A DNA stretch of 64,000 nucleotides from Urechis unicinctus (taxonomy: Eukaryota > Annelida > Polychaeta > Xenopneusta > Urechidae): the NCBI GenBank assembly GCA_034190875.2, contig CM067343.1:31212531-31276530 (forward strand), read 5' to 3'. The notes under the pieces are model-generated. The model saw only the letters and a list, made by a program, of their open reading frames with translations, had not been told where the DNA came from and did not search any database. How positions within the stretch are numbered: the stretch's first letter is position 1; each line of letters opens with the position of its first letter. This document shows, in pieces, positions 38,450-50,681 of the stretch. The position numbers were made by a program, and so were the translations under genes.

Positions 38450-39965
38450 AATGTACAAATAAGAACATAAGTAAGTCTAGTGTGAGAACCAAAAAGCATT
38501 AGACACAGTCGTTTGACGTCAGTGCTGTCCGTGAATAAGGCCTTACTGTAAGGGTGAATAAAACGGGAAGTGCAGTCGGAAGACGTCAGCGCTAGGAAAT
38601 GATAGCACTTTTTTTCGAATTAATGGCCATAGTTTAAGTTCGTACCGGATAAAGTAATAGGGTCAAAATGGACCAAATACAAGTCGTTTTTAGCATTGAA
38701 AATAGGCCTCTGCACCATCTCAAATGAAAAACGCAGGATGATAGCAACATTTAAATGAGTGACATTCTTACAGAAATTCATATTACCGATGAGATTGCCG
38801 GGACACTTACTTGCGATCCCCACAATTTGTTAGTAATCAACCATCCCACTATTTATTGCAAAAAACTGACTTCGCCGAACCGGTAATATATTAATGCTTT
38901 ATCATAACCGCATATCAAACCCGAAAACATTTAAATGTAAGGCTCATTACGATCAGCTTAGCTGATTAAGGTGCATAGCGAGAGAAAATACTTTATGCGG
39001 CGTTGCCGAGCAACAGCAAATAGCATTTTACTCCTAATTGGATATGTCATATCATCAAACAACCTTGCTTTCAAGAACGTTTACCTCATGTTGCATCAAA
39101 TTGTTACTCAACTGTACATTTGCTGTGGATATATCAAACCACAAACCGTTTTATCGGTATGAAGGCAATTTTAGAAATTCATTTCCATTCACCGCATTTT
39201 CAGACAATCATCATTCTGGGGTGTCGTGACCATATTCGATAATGACTTTGTCAGTAAACGATATCATTGACTAACTTAAATTTGGGACCCACAGCAGAAT
39301 CAAAATCGATTTATTTCCCAGAAGTAGCGGCGAATACGATTTTGGCTTTCGGAAGAGAATGCCAAATAAATGATTTCTTAGCCAAAACAGCAATATCCAG
39401 CATTTTCAAATTAGCACTTCAGCTTAATTGCCAGAATTATTGTTGCGTGATAAAGGTTGGCCATAAGGTATTTCATAGTTTCGCACGAGCAGGGCTTTTA
39501 ATGGATCTTACATACTACTCTAACCAACCAGTCGTACGTTGGGTATATTCAGATCACATCATCGATTACTCTCACGAGCGCCACTACTGTCAATATCAGA
39601 TATGTTTTCTTTGCATAGTCTATGTAAACACCTTCGTGGTTGGCTTACTAATAGTCGCAGAAATCACGCAATAGTGCTTCGATCCTCTGTGTTGTTTGAT
39701 GGCCAGCATATCCCGCTAGCTTAGCTATGGTCTGATTACGGTGTAGGCTTGGCAGTTGTTTTTCTATTTTATCACATTATGACCAATTAGAGACAAAATC
39801 CCGCGATTTATTGCCCATAGATAATGAGATTGCGATGTTCGTACGATTCACAATAGACAGATCGCGTTTTGTACAACAATTTTCGTATAAGGAATACAAA
39901 TGGAGGGACCGCCTATCAAAGGTGGACCAGTTGAAAACCATACACGCTTTATTTGCAGCGTGCTA
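38450..39965 (+). repeat. Block D, copy 2
   Basis: Matches 24,063-25,565. It has a 135-codon open frame beginning at a TTG (39,267-39,674) containing SNQPVVRWVYSD. The sister copy reads similarly but has an internal TGA, and differences are mainly amino-acid changing. There is no ATG near its start. Not supported as a gene. Confidence 0.8.
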
Positions 39966-42299
39966 AAGGGGTTGGTTATACTAAAGCTCGGTCATTCACT
40001 CATAATCTCATACGCTTACGCTTATACTCACGAATAAAGGGTTGTACAAGTCATAAACAGCCCTTATTCACTAATGTATCGCACTTTCCCCACATCGCTT
40101 CCATTTTCTGACCGTAATGAAATCTGTCTTGAGTAGCGGCAATTACAAAAATCTAGTATCAGAGACAAATTGAATTATTGTCTCCTTTCACTACTGTCAG
40201 TAGTATATCACCTTAGATAAAGGACGTTTGGGTACCTTAACAGTCACAGGAATTCAGGCAAAACATATGTTTAATGATGTGCACCATTATCTTTTGGCGT
40301 ATTTGCCTAATATATATTTAAGGACAACAGACCTTAGCATTATGCCATTTCCTTTACTAAATGTGAAGGAAATGATAATGACCACGCGCGCTCGTACGAA
40401 ACGATGCGCATCATGCACTACAGTCAGCGATTGCCAAGCACCGATTAAGGTACTGCAGACAGCTTAGTTGTTTCGTCAACCTTTAAGTTAATTGTGATTA
40501 CTGACAAGTAGCTCCTTGTTATATTTACAAGCCAAGATTCGAATAGTCGTGCATTGAAAGGTTTAATCAAATTGGTTGGTCCATATCCGACCACAATGAT
40601 TCGTTTTCTTAGAGTCCTTAGACCCATTATGCGTTTGTCGGTCCCAATGATGGCTTTGGTGGTGGTTGTATTGAAACGTATTTGGGCTTTGATCAGTAGA
40701 TTATTTGGCATTATTTAATCCAGCTCAAATCATTGATGAAGCCAAACATTATAAACGCTGTTATAGTTGCAAGCACATTCCTAAGACCACGCTAGCAAGC
40801 AATGATGCAGTGCTATAATTAAGCATTTAAATCATGGTCAGACCTGTCAACATCGGAAGAACCTGATATTCATTTACAGTCCACTTCTTTGAACACAGTC
40901 GAAGGAAAATTTCTGTGTTTCTCATAAGCAAAATTATAACTACCAGCTCGGTGCTCTATAAAACCCTTTTACAAGTCCAGCTTTTCGAGTGATGGACTTC
41001 CGCGTGCAAGTTTCAGAATTTTTTCACTTATGCGAATGGGTATACCTTGCAGCTAAAATGTTTCTGAATGGAACGTTAACCTTAATTTTACATGCCTGTT
41101 AAAGATACTACAGCGACACTGCTTTAAAATGCCAGGTTATAGTTGCAATCGTCTTTATTTAAAACGGGTATCCAAAATTAATCGCAAACTCAGCTTGCTT
41201 ATCAAACCAGTCAATGGAGTCGACATCTTTTTTATTGTGTATGAATCAGATACGTTTAAGGAAAAAACACTCCACATTCCAACATATTTTCACGATACAC
41301 GACACTCCAAAGAGTTAATGTTTAACTGCTGTAGCTAGCAAATGGAATTGAGTTTCAAGGTCATTATGCCTCCGATCAGCGCCAATCGACACCATTAATG
41401 ATGCATTTGATCAAGAGTAATCTGGTTGTTCCCATATAGCTAACTTTAAGTTACCGAAAGAGGTTGAAGCGGATTTGTAAAGTGTTAGTCGGCAAATTGA
41501 TTCCGCATTAAGTTCATTATTGATACCCGGAAGTCAAGAATTGTGGAGCTTCAGAAACCCTCATGGGTAAGTGTGTGTTAGCAACAAAAAATTATCTGCC
41601 TATCCTGAAAACATCAACACCATTTTATGAGGCTTATATAACGGAACTAAACGTAAACATTACATCATTCTCGATCGTTTACGACCATCTGACCTTTGGG
41701 TTTTCTATTTTGGTTCATTTATAGTTTACCTGCATATCCACAATAATATGACAAAAATATTCGAATGGGACGAGATCGATGCTTAAATATTGCTAGTGAC
41801 AAATTCGACCCTTTTTAACGAGTATGTTGTGTTTAGCAATAGCTAGTTGGCCGCTGCACGCACTACACCTAAGTAATTCAGGACATAAAATATAACAAAG
41901 AAATAAAGGTACGGAATAAAACTTAACAGACATTGCTAAGACTTAAGTGCCCTTAAAGGGCTATTGCATTGTGCAGAAAGCTTTGTTGTGGTAACAAAGG
42001 GCATATTCCGCTAACGCAACACTCACTGAGTTCTCGATCGTTCATCACAACGAATACATGCAAATAAGAATATCAGGTGATGACGAGCGTGTTTAGCTGG
42101 ATGTTTCGTCAAATAGGGCCCATAGCGTGGGGCGTGATGTGTCGTTAGTTACAATCACATTCTAACGGCGATGGAATAACAATGAACGAGTTGCCAGTCA
42201 ATGTATCAGCGCGGAGAGTTTTACAATAGACGAAAGTGTGTTTAATGGATCACTCAGAAAATGGTCGTGACATGCATTAAAGTAAAAGGTGGCATAACA
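39966..42299 (+). repeat. Blocks E and G, copy 3 (F missing)
   Basis: Matches 516-2,000 and 3,090-3,870. Block F is absent: at about 41,470 'gaggttgaagc' (compare 26,190) joins directly to 'ggatttgtaaag' (compare 27,260), with only about two bases of shared sequence at the joint. Confidence 0.75.
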
Positions 42300-44395
42300 C
42301 CGCATTTTCTGCTATCCATGCATTTTAGGATTTTGCTGGAGTAATTAGCCAAGGGGATAGTGTGTCGTTCGATCAGGGAGTATTGCCTATATGTCATAAC
42401 CTATGCAGCTAGGCAATGGTATCAACTCATCTTTGCTTTAGCACACATTGAGTCGGAATTGCATTAGCCGCGAGGCTTACAGGGATTAACTTAACCATTG
42501 CGACATTCGCAAGGTACCTACAATCCAAATATGCTGCTGTTGAGACATAACATGCAATGCCTCGATTGCTTCATTAAAGCACTGCCGAAAATCTGGCTCT
42601 GGTTAACATTCCGTGTCGTAAAGAGGTATTGTATTTCCTTTTTACAATGCCATTACGGATGAATCACGCACGCTTTGCAAAACTAACTTACATTTGTCAA
42701 GAAGGGTTTTTCTTAGGTAACGTCGGTGCACCACAAGAACACTAATTCACGTTCTAGTTTTGTGAAGTCTGTCATTTAACACGAGAATTCTGAATCAATT
42801 AGGCAAGGAAAAATTAGCGATATATGGAACGCAGTATTTTAAATAGAATAGTTGTTGTAAGATATGTGTAAGTGCAAAGCAATGTCGTTTATACCACCAC
42901 ATTAAACAGCGTCAGGAATCTCAGGAGAGCTTGTTTACCGAGAGCATATTTGTTGTACACCAAAATCTTATTGTCCCAAAAGGAGTCATATTTGTAGTAC
43001 CATGCTGAACACCGTGGCCTTCAGCAGAATTGTAGGAAACGCAAATCGAAAACGATTTGAAAACGCTTCTCAAGAAGCAGAAGCGCATTCGCATTACAGA
43101 TCTTCACGTCAATTTATGTTGTTTCTGTTCTGCTCTCAAACAAAGCATATATCGATTGCTCAGATTCGGCACTTATACATTCTGATACTGGTGATTCTGT
43201 TACTGACACCAGTGGCTGTTGTCAGAAAAAATTAGGTGTCCATCATCGACAATTAATATCATCGGTAACATCTATCAACACCACGATGTGAAATGCAAAT
43301 TACCCATTTGTGCAATTTATATACAGGCAGGATTAATATTTGCATATGTAATCAATATTTCTAACGCCAAGCACTGTTTCGGTATACTAGCCCTGTCGCA
43401 TACTTACAAGTTTTCGTATGTCTAAGCAGCACCATTTGTGAATTCACATTCTGTCATTAAATGGGCTGCTACGCGTGCGAACATTCTTCGATACAGCCAT
43501 TAACAAATAGCATGAAAATGATAGATCTGTACTGTCTGATAACACGTTCATACGCTGGATAATACTATGTTTAGCTGAGTGTAATTACACTAGACTCATG
43601 GATATACATGCAAGCTATCATCGTCCATTTCGAAGAATGACAGTAAGATAATTAATTTGAACATAAGTACGTTAATATTCGAGTACATTCATATTGTTTG
43701 TGACAGTATTCTCACTGTGTTGTAGGTGTCGTATAAGTTGCCAGTGACGTAGCGCACTGTAACGTATATTACATAGTCTATGACTTATCCTGAGACGCGA
43801 ACATTCACACCTCCCTTTTTTGAGTTGTTATGAGGCTAACTATATCGTCTTGGATTCCTTGCATGGAGCACATATATACCACCCAAATAATTATTGCGGT
43901 TATTACGGTATCATACAATTTAGTGAGTGCATTGCTATTGACGTCTAAGCAGGGGGCTGCGCGGGGTCGATGCGTCACTAATATATATGCTGCTCTCTCA
44001 CTGCAACTTAAGAGGGTTTTAGAGGGTTGCCATGAAATATATTGAGATATGTCACCCTTAACGATTCACAGTTTGTCGGTGAGCCGTGGTGTTTATCAAG
44101 GGAGTAATGTTTCTATGGCTCGACCTGAATTTTTGCTTCGGAATAAAGCTTTTACCATCATTAACTTGTGAATACTCAATCAGGTATTAAGTCATAAGAA
44201 ATTATGTATTTGAATGCGTTCCAATGGATCCTATATAATGTGTCAACTGATGTCTAAAGTAGATCAAGCAAAAGAGACGATGCCAAAACAAAAAAAAATT
44301 GTTATCGCGTTTGAGTTTTGAATTGAACATCAGAAAAAGACTGTGCTATACGTTCGTGTACATAATATTCGTCACAGTGAAGCGCCACAGCCTTA
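42300..44395 (+). repeat. End of G and block H, copy 2
   Basis: Bases 42,455-42,910 match 28,065-28,500 and 42,833-44,395 match 4,310-5,385. Inserts without counterpart lie at about 42,300-42,455 and 42,955-43,435. The second insert contains an ATG-started 77-codon frame (43,002-43,235) and an adjoining one, neither with recognisable domains. Confidence 0.65.
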
Positions 44396-44649
44396 TCAGT
44401 GATGTCTCGCCCATTGGTATTGTACTTACGCCGTTACATAGCACGATTATTGCTTGCCGCACATTCGGCGTAGTTTAATTTGTAACGTTGCTGCGATATT
44501 TGCTTTGCATCTCGAGGTTATCATTACAATATTTTGCGGTTAACTGTTCAGTGACCAATGCAGTTAAATTAGTATTCCTGATCCTAATATTGGCAAAGTA
44601 TTAGGAACTCAGACTGTGTGCCACAACTTTAACGCTCAGAGAGCCTTTG

Positions 44650-44808
44650 GTTATGAACCACGCCAGTCATATTCTGTCCCATTAATTTACTGCCTATATA
44701 AAAGCAGGCGTGATATTTTACTCTGCAGTACCATAAGTGTTTAACAGTATATATCTCATCGTCTAGCCACAGCGGCGTGCCTAATGGTCCATTAGGGCCA
44801 ATTTAGCT
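44650..44808 (-). pseudogene. Relic reading frame, block I copy 3
   Basis: About 53 codons remain open here, including PLWLDDEIYTVKHLWYCRVK and GSKLMGQNMTG. The N-terminal part has three stops, and the C-terminal part ends early at about 44,640. By hand I count about seven silent and eight amino-acid changes against copy 2 in this stretch, and most substitutions are at third positions. That ratio is lower than expected for never-coding DNA, but the numbers are small. Confidence 0.2.
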
Positions 44809-45196
44809 GCTTGAAACTCAGTCCTGTGAGACTTCATTGTTTGTGCGCTATATGTCAACCGCCATTAACAGAAGCACGATAATAACCGAGTTAATTTTAA
44901 ATTCTCTACCCATCTCAGAGGTACAATACTTTAGAAACGCAAATATGCTTATATTACGCAGTGTAATAACCCCTTTGACCCTACTGCAAATACACAAACG
45001 CCACAAATAGTCGTCTCATGCTTGTCGAACTAACAAGGTCAGGAACATGCCCTCACTGCTGTGAGATATGTTAATTGAAGCATGTAGAGATTAAAATCCT
45101 CACATTGTCATTCAATGTGGCTGGTTAGTACAAAGTGTTAAGAGTAAAGTTAAGGAATTAATTTTACCATGTGGCAGCATATTTTTCACCGAATGT

Positions 45197-45352
<156 letters not shown>

Positions 45353-45700
45353 TGGCCGATAAAAGAGGCTGTACAAATAGCGTAAATGTTTTTATGATTT
45401 ACGTTAGTCAATATTATCTGTTAAAAGTAATTTTAATAGTAGGAAGTCCTATCATTTTGTATATAACGCGGTATATAATGTTAACTTTTAGAATGCGAAA
45501 ACGATATTAAATATATTATGAAAACAATTGTGCGCATTAATATAATTGTATGATCATACCTATGCAATTATAATAATCAATACATCCGAGTGACTACGTA
45601 ACATAGGTCAAAATCTAATATTTTTTCAATTTCGTAACAGTATGTCTTTGATTCGCAACCGCAATAATGACAATTATACATCTGATGAAAACTACGCCCT

Positions 45701-47260
45701 AAAATATTTTTCAACTATTGCTCTTTGCCATCTTTTAACAATGAGCTTCACTGCTTGAACGCTTCGGATGCCTTAAGCCCAATATTCTATCTTAGGTGAT
45801 GTCAATGCATGAAACACAGAGGCCCCTCCTTCACAGGCAGTTAATTCTTTTCGATCATTTGGGGCATGTTTTTTAGAAATATACATCCAATTTATCACGT
45901 TTCGCTTTTTCACCCCCCACACTCTTCTGATACAATATTAGCCTTAACATAAAAAAACAATGGTACTAATGGCCTCTTAACCTTTCTCCAAATACATTTA
46001 ATACCATCGTCTATCGACACATTTCCCCAATGGAATGAGTAAAAATAATTGACGATAGTCTTATAGGTAATTCTACCTCAGAGCATACCAACAATCTTGC
46101 TGTGTCTCCGCCCTCTTTCCATAATCAATTCAGTGTGTTTTGGCGGCAGCATCGTTTTATCCACTCCAGCGACAACTTCGTTTTGTTTAATGTTACACCG
46201 ACTGTTACTTTTTCATGTACCGCTTAAACATTGTGAAGCTTTATGATTAACGATACACTGCACACGGAGATATTACGGGTGACAATTATCCGCGGTAAAC
46301 AGCGTTTGCTTGTTTCAAAACATGGCGGTCGATTGTTCCAAACTTTTATTGGTTTGTCACTAAGTAACATAAGCATAACGGATGATCGAAGGGATCATAA
46401 ATAATCGGACTTAATTGTAGTTAAAAAACGCCTCTCCAGTGAATGTTGTTTTTAATACTAATTACCGCTGAATATCATTGACTTAAGAACTATCGTGTGG
46501 AATTAATGCAGCACCGGACTTCATCTACTTATTGCAGATATCTTGCTCGAAGCCGCTGTCAAACACTGCTGATTCTCAAGCAGCTGTTGTTACCTGCAAG
46601 AAGTTGCTATGAACTATTTGCCATTGCTATGGTATCTAAACTCGTTCCCTGCGATAGTCCGATGTAGAGAATAACCATGCCGTCAATTTTAACGCTCACC
46701 CAAAAGTGCTGCGCAATGGTTGCAGCGTGCCGTAAAATAATTTATTTATTATATATGCAATGTGCACTCGTTGTAAGGGAAATTGAGTAATATGTATATT
46801 TTGCGAAAGTGTACCTGCATTTTGGCGTGGATAAATATTCAAAACACGATGCAGATACACAATAATGGGACAATAGGGGAGGGCCCGTTCGAAGAAAGAG
46901 TCTTAACCTTACATGAAGTGCCATTAACTATCTCTTCAATATGCTGCTAGCATCAATCGCCCTGTTTTCAACCCCAATAATGACTTCCGCATGCCTTCCC
47001 GCAGACGTGCTTGTATTTCGGCCAATCTGCTTAATAATCAGCCGCGGCACCCAACACGATGCAGTCGAGTATTCCAATGAAATTGACATAACATTCTGTA
47101 TTAATGCACCATCTGTGCATATATACTGTGTACGGTAAAAAGAAAACAGTATCTCACTACGACTCGCGGTCTATGTCATCAAACTGTGGCACTGCCTTCA
47201 TTAATTCCGAAATCAGGCGACGGAATGTAATTAGTTTTAGATACAAGGAATATACATTAT
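45701..47260 (+). repeat. End of L and block M, copy 2
   Basis: Bases 45,705-45,890 match 33,715-33,895 and 45,890-47,260 match 33,900-36,200 minus 34,350-35,270. The junction at about 46,363 reads 'tgtcact' then 'aagtaacat', each half matching one edge of the missing segment. Confidence 0.75.
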
Positions 47261-48190
47261 CATAGTTGTAAAGGGACATACACACTTTGGATTAATAATC
47301 AGACCACCTTGTGTTAATATTTGTCCTTCACTATCTCCTTTACTCCATTCCTCTCTCCCCCTCTTTCTCCCTCCATTTCTTCCTTCCTCCCTCCCTTTTT
47401 CCATGCTACCCACCCTTCCTCTCTCAATTCCGCGCTCTGTTATTGTACCTCTCACTCTATGACGCACAAATTCACAATCACAAATTGGCCATCTGTTTCC
47501 CTTCCTTCCCTCTCTTGATCTATCTTTCTCTAATTCTCACTCCTTATATCTCTATGTAAGTACATGTATATATCGACATTAATATAAATATTTATTCATA
47601 TGTATATATGTATATATACATTTATAGATATATATGCATATATATATATGTATATCTTTCTATCTTTCGCTCGTCCTCTTTATCTCTGCCTATCTCTCTC
47701 GCTCTTTCGCTGTCTAGTTCTGTCATTGCTGTCTTCTTTTATCTCTCTCACAATCTCCCTCCATCTCTTTCTTTCTCTCTAAATTTCTCTCTTTCTTTCC
47801 TTCTTTCTATTCCGGTCTCTTTCGGTCTCTTTCTCTCAGTCTCTCTCGGGCCTCTCTCTCTATCTCTCTCTCTTCTTCTCTCTCTCTCTCACTCTTCCTC
47901 TTACACACACACTCTTTTACACTGAAGATGTAACTCCGCTTTCCACCCAAAGATGAGAAAGTTTGACCAGAATAAATTATTAATCCACTGATCATATTGT
48001 CACAACCCAGCACCATACGCAAGCTGTATATGGTGCACAGTCATCAACTATCTTCAACGGACTACGGAGCGCCACGTTAGCATTTATGTATATTCAAGAC
48101 ATGACATGGGTTAGACTTAATGAGCCTCTAGAGATATCTTAGCTGCCAAGATAACAATGTAAACAACCTGTTTTCATCCATAAGCATAGC
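47261..48190 (+). repeat. Block A: pyrimidine tract and flank, copy 3
   Basis: Pyrimidine-rich runs at 47,320-47,430 and 47,500-47,900 enclose a TA-rich stretch (47,575-47,655), as in copy 2. The tail 'gaagatgtaactccgctttcca' and the 'cagcaccatacgcaagctg' flank are shared. Long frames inside are low-complexity artefacts. Confidence 0.85.
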
Positions 48191-49596
48191 AACATATATC
48201 AAGCTGAATACGTTATATGAGATTACTTGGTTGTTAAACATTAAGCTTGCTGCAATAAAGTGTACCTTACACGAGCGCGAATTCCGAAACGACGAATATT
48301 TTACCCTCCAACGGTCTTCCCTTCCCAATAAGTTGAATCAAATATTGGCGATATTCAGAATATTTTTAATCCCGAAATCAAACATACAGAAGGATTTTGT
48401 TGTAGTCTTCCTTTCAAAACGCCCATTGTACTTCTGAGTCTATTGGGGTGCAATATCTATCCATATACGTACTCAATATGCCCATCAATTGGTATTATGC
48501 GCCTTCCAATATGCATGTTTTGTTTGCTTGGTTTGAATGTGTAACTGCTTTATTTTACATTAGGAAACAACCCGTAACCTAGTGTAGAAAGCTCTGTTAG
48601 CCTGTCTGCCTATCAGTACTTTCATTGTAACGGAATACATTCATACACTAGTGGTATATAAACATACCACCACTAGTTTGGACTGATTCAAGATAGATAA
48701 TTGCGCAAGTTGTTTGAATATGTTATACATGAATAAGCACTGAAATAAAACGCACCCTCGTTGTTAACTTCTTCCCCTCAATAGAAAAACTGCTCTGTTT
48801 AAGATAGATACATGGACAACTTGTATTTTCAGGAACTCTTCAAGATCAATTTCGGCAGACGTTCGACTACCATTCTAATTGCCGATATTTAATCAAACAA
48901 GCAAGCTTTGCTGGCAAAATATGATACGTCTTTCATTTACATTCGTCGTAGATGAATGAACGAACGTTGGAGTCTGTAAGCGGTCACAATTATGCCATGA
49001 TCATGATATCTCACTCAGAATAGGATACATATTAAACATTATATAAACATATCATTGCGCATTACTTTTAATGATCTTTAATGCAGATTAAAATCACCAC
49101 GGAAAGGCATTTAAGTTTAATGACAATGCCGTATGCATCATCGTTAAACTATATGTGTGGTAAAAGGACGATAAGTTAGAAATAATCGATGTCCATGCAA
49201 CAGCCAACCAATATGTTTGCACACTAACTCATTAAGCATGCGTATCGGTTATATCATTGACCCCGTAAAGGTTTTGCAGCAGCACTAGGCAAACCTGATT
49301 GACATATAATTAACTCATTGCGGGGTTCGACGACCTTCGATGAGTAAATTCGGAAATGTTCCTACAAGAGCCACTCATTGAATCGCAATGATCATACGAT
49401 GTTTTTATTGCTTTGTGTTTGGCGCCAACCCATTGCCCTACCACAAAGAAGACTCTCGCCGCTGAAGCAATGTGACACTAGTGATCCGAGGGAGCAAGGC
49501 TTTCAGTATTGCATCTACATGTAAATGCTAAGCCGAATGCGTGATTTATATTACAAATAGGCGCATACATTTATTTTAACGAGTGCTTCCGTTACA
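48191..49596 (+). repeat. Block B, copy 2, end of the array
   Basis: Fuller copy of block B. The portion 48,250-49,050 is seen only here. Bases 49,055-49,596 match 22,995-23,570. Similarity stops after 'gcttccgttacatg', which marks the right edge of the repeat domain. Confidence 0.7.
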
Positions 49597-49860
49597 TGAA
49601 ATCAAAATGTTCCTTTTTTTGTGGAATTAATACAAATTGCACGAATTACACTCCTAATTGACCGATTAAGGTAATGACATGGTAATTTGACTTAGGTTAT
49701 CGTCGTGTGTTGTTTTTCTAGTGGTTGTATTTCAGCTTTACAATTCCATTACCGTAAGTGTAATGGACATATTGCATGAGAAACAGAACTCAATACTCAG
49801 ACAGAAAACACATTTAAGGGTCTCATACCAAAATAGCCTAGTGACTTATACGACATGCAT

Positions 49861-49996
<136 letters not shown>

Positions 49997-50320
49997 AGGA
50001 GTTATGAATAGCAATGTAGATGCAGTCGCCTCTCATTCGATACATATACTGGATGTTTGTTGATTGAAAACATATTTTGTTTGACATACCATTCTTAACA
50101 AGAGTTCCCCCTCATAATTCAGCAAAGTGATTGTGAATACTCAACATGAGGGCGATAATCATTAAGGCACTCTATCACGAGAATCCACTAATGATGATGA
50201 GACCAGTGTATGTTTCAACTGCGTCTAGCGTGCATGCAATTATTGACAAACTATGACAGGTAAAGCGAGTTCGTCACATTGTATTTGTATACCGGTCAAC
50301 AAGCCCCTCTTTCATATAAT

Positions 50321-50527
50321 AGAGCCGGTCTCTCAGGGGTTGTGGCTAACTGCTGTGACTTTCGATCCACAAATTACGGTTCGATCCCCCTAGTTATAAC
50401 TTGACTCGATGAAATCACAATCCCAACGCTGAAATAAGCTGGCCATCCTCGTTGGTACGATGGTGGTGTGTTGTAACCTAGTCGCGATGCATATTTTTCA
50501 AGGCCTTTGGCTCTACAGGAGAGCTTA
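50321..50527 (+). mobile_element. tRNA-type SINE, copy 2
   Basis: Begins AGAGCCGG, with an A-box-like stretch (TCTCAGGGGTTGTGGC, about 50,331) and a good B box GGTTCGATCCC at 50,378-50,388. It ends GGCTCTACAGGAGAGCTTA, one base different from the end of the copy at 34,547-34,797. Its middle is shorter and only partly alignable with that copy. Confidence 0.6.
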
Positions 50528-50681
50528 CTAAACATCTTAACAATTCTTATTGATCACCGTCATATATTCTCTACGTCGCAAGTGACGTAACAAAAACAGA
50601 AATCTTTATTTCAAGTAATATTGCAGACGGATCAAAAACTCAACCTAGACGTCTAACGTCTACTCTACGATTGTGCTGTAA

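Noticed and set aside
39267-39674. 135-codon open frame in block D
   Set aside because: No ATG near the start. The sister copy (about 24,870-25,330) has an in-frame TGA, and most differences change the amino acid, as in neutral DNA.
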